A DNA stretch of 64,000 nucleotides from Deltaproteobacteria bacterium. GTDB taxonomy: Bacteria > Desulfobacterota > Desulfobacteria > Desulfobacterales > Desulfatibacillaceae. A program made the translations under genes and the position numbers. Shown here piece by piece: positions 61,308 through 64,000 of this stretch (within the stretch, counting starts at the first letter, position 1; every line of letters starts with the position of its first letter). Under the pieces are notes generated by a model, which searched no databases, had not been told where the DNA came from, and saw only the letters and a list, made by a program, of their open reading frames with translations. The stretch lies in the NCBI GenBank assembly GCA_016235345.1, contig JACRLG010000036.1:1-64000 (forward strand). The letters are read 5' to 3'.

Positions 61308-61308
61308 T

Positions 61309-61863
61309 TTACCAGAGCCCGCCCTTCACCGATGGCTTTTGGGGGATATCCATCAAAAGCCGGTCAATGCCCAAAACGAAGCTGGCCCGGTCATACTCGG
61401 CCAACTCCACTATTTCGCTGTCCATGCGGATGGCGTCGCAAGGGCAGGCCTCGACGCAGTATCCGCAGAAAACGCACCTTAATTCGTCGATCTCGAAAAT
61501 TACCGGCCTTTTCTCGATGGCCGGATCCTCGTGCTCACCCTCCACGATGCGGATGCATTTGGCCGGGCATGTCGACTCGCAGCACTTGCAGGCAACGCAG
61601 CGCGGGGTTCCGTCCTCGCGGGGGACAAGGCGGTGCCTTGCCCTGTAACGCGGGGGCAGGGTCGCCCTCTCAAGGGGATAATCTATGGTGCGGACATCGT
61701 AGTTGGCCGCCAGGGACTTCACGGGTCCCCTGACACCAAGCCAGTAGCCGGAAAAATTGCGCACCAGGTGGCGCATGACCGTGTACATTCCCCGGGCAAT
61801 TTCGAGAAAATACACGGAATACGCTGCTCCGCCGATTTCATCTCTTTTTACGACGTATCCCAT
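61309..61863 (-). CDS. nuoI: NADH-quinone oxidoreductase subunit I, 2x[4Fe-4S]
   Basis: The 184-residue ferredoxin-like subunit that carries clusters N6a and N6b toward quinone. The two motifs are CVACKCCESTCPAKC and CVFCGYCVEACP. The N-terminal helices (YFLEIARGMYTVMRHLV) touch the membrane. It starts four bases after nuoH. Confidence 0.95.
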   Translation of the reverse strand: MGYVVKRDEIGGAAYSVYFLEIARGMYTVMRHLVRNFSGYWLGVRGPVKSLAANYDVRTIDYPLERATLPPRYRARHRLVPREDGTPRCVACKCCESTCPAKCIRIVEGEHEDPAIEKRPVIFEIDELRCVFCGYCVEACPCDAIRMDSEIVELAEYDRASFVLGIDRLLMDIPQKPSVKGGLW

Positions 61864-61867
61864 CGTG

Positions 61868-62995
61868 TCACCGCACCATGAAGAAGACGACCACCCCGGT
61901 AACCACCACGTTGGCCAGTGTAAGGGGAATCATGTATTTCCAGCCCACTATCATGAGCTGATCGAACCTGAACCGGGGAAGGGTCCAGCGCACCCAGATG
62001 AACATGAAACCGAAGAAAAGGAGCTTGATTATAAAGGTGTTGAACTGGATTCCCACCACCACGAGCGAGGTCATCCACAATGGGAGCCCTATTGAACCCA
62101 CAAGATTATATAGCACCGGTGTGGTAAGGAAGGGCACCTGGTATCCGCCGAAGAACAGGCAGACCATGAAGGCCGAGGCCACCAGGATGTTGGTGTATTC
62201 ACCCATGAAGAAGAGGGCGAATTTCATTGACGAATATTCGAGATGGAAACCGGCCACAAGTTCCGAGTCGCCTTCGGGAAGGTCGAAGGGAATGCGGTTG
62301 GTTTCGGCGAATGAGGCCGTGATGAACATTAGGCAGGCAAGGGGCTGAAGAAGGAATCCCCATCCCGCTCCCCACAGAATCGCGCCCTGGCCTTCCACTA
62401 TTTCGGGAAGCCGCATGGACCCGTATACCAGGATGGGACCCATCACCGCGAGCCCCATGGCCACCTCGTAGGAGATGAGCTGTGCGCCGCTCCTTATTGT
62501 GCCCAACATGGAATACTTGTTGTTGGAGGCCCAGCCCGCCACCATGAGCCCGTATATTCCCATGCCGCCCACTGCCAGAATGTAGAGAAGGCCCACGTTC
62601 AAGTCGGCTATCTGGATCAGGAACTTCGAGGGGCTCGCAGGGTCGCCGTAAAGAAAGGGGCTGGCCAGCGGAATGACCGCGAAGGTCATGCAGGCCACGG
62701 TCATGGTTATGAACGGACCCACGTGGTAAAAGACCTTGTTCACGTTGGCCGGGGTGATGTCTTCCTTGGAGAAGAGCTTCACAACGTCGGCGACAGCGTG
62801 AATGAGACCCCACAGGGTGATGTTCACTTTAACCCCAGGCAGGTACACGTTGGCCCGGTTCGGCCCCATGCGGTCCTGCATCCAGGCGCTCGCCTTGCGC
62901 TCGAACCATATGAGGATTGGCGTGAGCGACAAGATGAGCCCCATGACGGCGACCACCTTGATGATGGCAATGACGATGACCCAGCCGAGACTCAT
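61868..62995 (-). CDS. nuoH: NADH-quinone oxidoreductase subunit H
   Basis: A 375-residue membrane subunit that forms part of the quinone chamber. FERKASAWMQDRMGPNRANV is the N-terminal family signature; RIPFDLPEGDSELVAGFHLEYS contains the conserved charged loop. About eight helices. It precedes nuoI in the operon; the gap to nuoG is 97 bases. Confidence 0.95.
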   Translation of the reverse strand: MSLGWVIVIAIIKVVAVMGLILSLTPILIWFERKASAWMQDRMGPNRANVYLPGVKVNITLWGLIHAVADVVKLFSKEDITPANVNKVFYHVGPFITMTVACMTFAVIPLASPFLYGDPASPSKFLIQIADLNVGLLYILAVGGMGIYGLMVAGWASNNKYSMLGTIRSGAQLISYEVAMGLAVMGPILVYGSMRLPEIVEGQGAILWGAGWGFLLQPLACLMFITASFAETNRIPFDLPEGDSELVAGFHLEYSSMKFALFFMGEYTNILVASAFMVCLFFGGYQVPFLTTPVLYNLVGSIGLPLWMTSLVVVGIQFNTFIIKLLFFGFMFIWVRWTLPRFRFDQLMIVGWKYMIPLTLANVVVTGVVVFFMVR

Positions 62996-63092
62996 AGCTA
63001 AAAAATCCTTACCTTATTCCGAATCAACCCGTAACGGGCTGCGGACGGGGGGCGAGCAACGCACTTCCCCAACCGGAGCCCTTGCGAGAATG

Positions 63093-64000
63093 TCATTCCT
63101 TGCAGGGGCCGCCGCAGGGATCCAGCATGGCCCAGGTGAGGTCCGAAAATGCCTCCGCTTCGGCGGTAATGGCCTTGAAAAGCGCCGCCGGGCAGACGGG
63201 TATCTTGGCACCCAAGCCCTCGCCGATTTTCGATATGGCCTGGTAGGCCGGTAAAGCGCCTCCCGGCGCTGCTACGCCGCGCTCGGTTTTCTGGACGATT
63301 TTTTGAAAATTCGTGTAAGACCCGAACTGTTCCGCCGCGTGGGCCGTGGGAAGAACCACGTTGGCCTTTTCCGCCAGGGGCGTGAGAAAGGGCGTTGCCA
63401 CAACCAGAAAGTCCAGCTTTGCAGCGGCTTCTGGCGCAAGGTCGCTGCCCATCACAAAAAGGGCCTTGGCCGCCGACACGTCGCCGGAAAGGCCCAGCAT
63501 GGAAAGCCCGGTGCGGTTGGGGGTCTTGTCTGCGAGCTTTAAAAGATCGTCGCCCTTGCCCATGGCCACGTCCGCCGGGGTGGTTCCAAGGCTTGCGCCC
63601 ATGGCTTCCGCGAGTTTTTTAAGCGCGAAATTGGCCTCGTTGGTCTCAAAGGCCGAAGCCACCAGCCCCACAGAGCCTTGCGCTGCCTTGAATTTTTTCA
63701 CCACCAGCGCCACGGCCTCATCCCAGGACACCGGAACGAGCTTGCCGGAGGCGTCACGCACCAAAGGCTCGGTGACGCGGTTTTCGGCTATTTCCTTATA
63801 AGTGAGTCGGCCTTCGTCGCACATCCAGAAGGCGTTGACATCCGGGTTTTTGCGGGGGCGATAGCGTTGAACCGCGCCGTCCTTGGAATCCACCAGGATG
63901 GAGCAGCCCCTGGCGCACTTGGTGCAGACCGAGGGGGTGGCCGTAAGATACCAGGCCCTGCACTTGAACCGGAAATCGCGGCTGGTGAGCGCGCCAACCG
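63093..64000 (-). CDS. nuoG: NADH-quinone oxidoreductase subunit G, C-terminal part, cut by the window edge
   Basis: The reading frame is open from 63093 to the edge at 64000, so the gene continues outside. The visible 302 residues contain LTSRDFRFKCRAWYL, then CTKCARGCSILVD with a Cys set of the [4Fe-4S] type (CxxCxxxC), and then a molybdopterin-type fold region with low similarity (DPCGGPCKE end). A GTG at 63893 is not the real start because the Cys motif precedes it. This is the fused, non-catalytic molybdopterin-oxidoreductase part of NuoG. Confidence 0.88.
   Translation of the reverse strand, partial: VGALTSRDFRFKCRAWYLTATPSVCTKCARGCSILVDSKDGAVQRYRPRKNPDVNAFWMCDEGRLTYKEIAENRVTEPLVRDASGKLVPVSWDEAVALVVKKFKAAQGSVGLVASAFETNEANFALKKLAEAMGASLGTTPADVAMGKGDDLLKLADKTPNRTGLSMLGLSGDVSAAKALFVMGSDLAPEAAAKLDFLVVATPFLTPLAEKANVVLPTAHAAEQFGSYTNFQKIVQKTERGVAAPGGALPAYQAISKIGEGLGAKIPVCPAALFKAITAEAEAFSDLTWAMLDPCGGPCKE

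Noticed and set aside
60378-61733. Plus-strand open frame of 451 codons opposite nuoK, nuoJ and nuoI
   Set aside because: The minus strand has three clear complex I genes there; the frame is His- and Gly-rich antisense.

Overview
The window reads as a high-GC Gram-negative chromosome, most likely a sulfate-reducing member of Desulfobacterota (formerly Deltaproteobacteria). This is inferred from cysteine-rich iron-sulfur proteins, an iron-sulfur class I fumarase, a stand-alone TrpB2, a nuoG-to-nuoN complex I operon, outer-membrane porins ending in Phe, and the overall protein style; no rRNA gene is present to prove it. I found no tRNA, rRNA, CRISPR array, transposase or phage gene.

Layout. 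0-6.4 kb (+): rpsU, folC, a 129-residue duplicated-domain protein, a PspA-family protein, hemB, then an overlapping glycosyltransferase and methyltransferase. 6.6-9.5 kb (-): a three-gene cassette (Cys-rich protein, metallo-hydrolase, unknown protein) and TrpB2. 9.8-12.6 kb (+): fumarase and a glycosyltransferase. 12.8-14.2 kb (-): GT2 glycosyltransferase and phosphoesterase. 14.4-18.6 kb (+): an unusual Fe-S protein, hypoxanthine phosphoribosyltransferase and a long acidic zinc-ribbon membrane protein. rpmB lies at 18.8-19.0 kb (-). 19.6-26.6 kb (+) holds three tandem paralogous membrane proteins with TPR tails that resemble TMTC-type (GT-C) proteins. 26.8-44.9 kb is almost all minus strand: an epimerase, the ispG-proS-relA run, two duplicated porins with structured leaders, an RNase Z-like hydrolase, a small unknown gene, HU, an ABC exporter, a transglutaminase-like protein, coaE and an MFS transporter. 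45.2-55.0 kb (+): a UPF0173-type hydrolase, SH3 protein, PfkB kinase, TPR membrane protein, a second unusual Fe-S protein, hicAB, ruvB, a hybrid sensor kinase and an MsrB-MsrA fusion. 55.0-64.0 kb (-): nuoN, M, L, K, J, I, H and the C-terminal part of nuoG, which runs off the window edge.

Most genes are housekeeping. The signals least explained by ordinary annotation are: (1) a dispersed family of 120-200 bp intergenic palindromes with a conserved GCGTAC...GTACGTG centre, two copies carrying a nested hairpin core; (2) paired hairpins with an identical TTGAGGAG loop upstream of the porin genes; (3) three tandem TMTC-like proteins; (4) two paralogous proteins combining a possible winged-helix N-terminus, a six-cysteine CxCCxCCCG cluster and two ferredoxin sites; (5) a long RelA/SpoT-type enzyme whose hydrolase motifs are degraded. 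Start codons were chosen by Shine-Dalgarno spacing and family length; promoters and terminators are pattern calls by eye.
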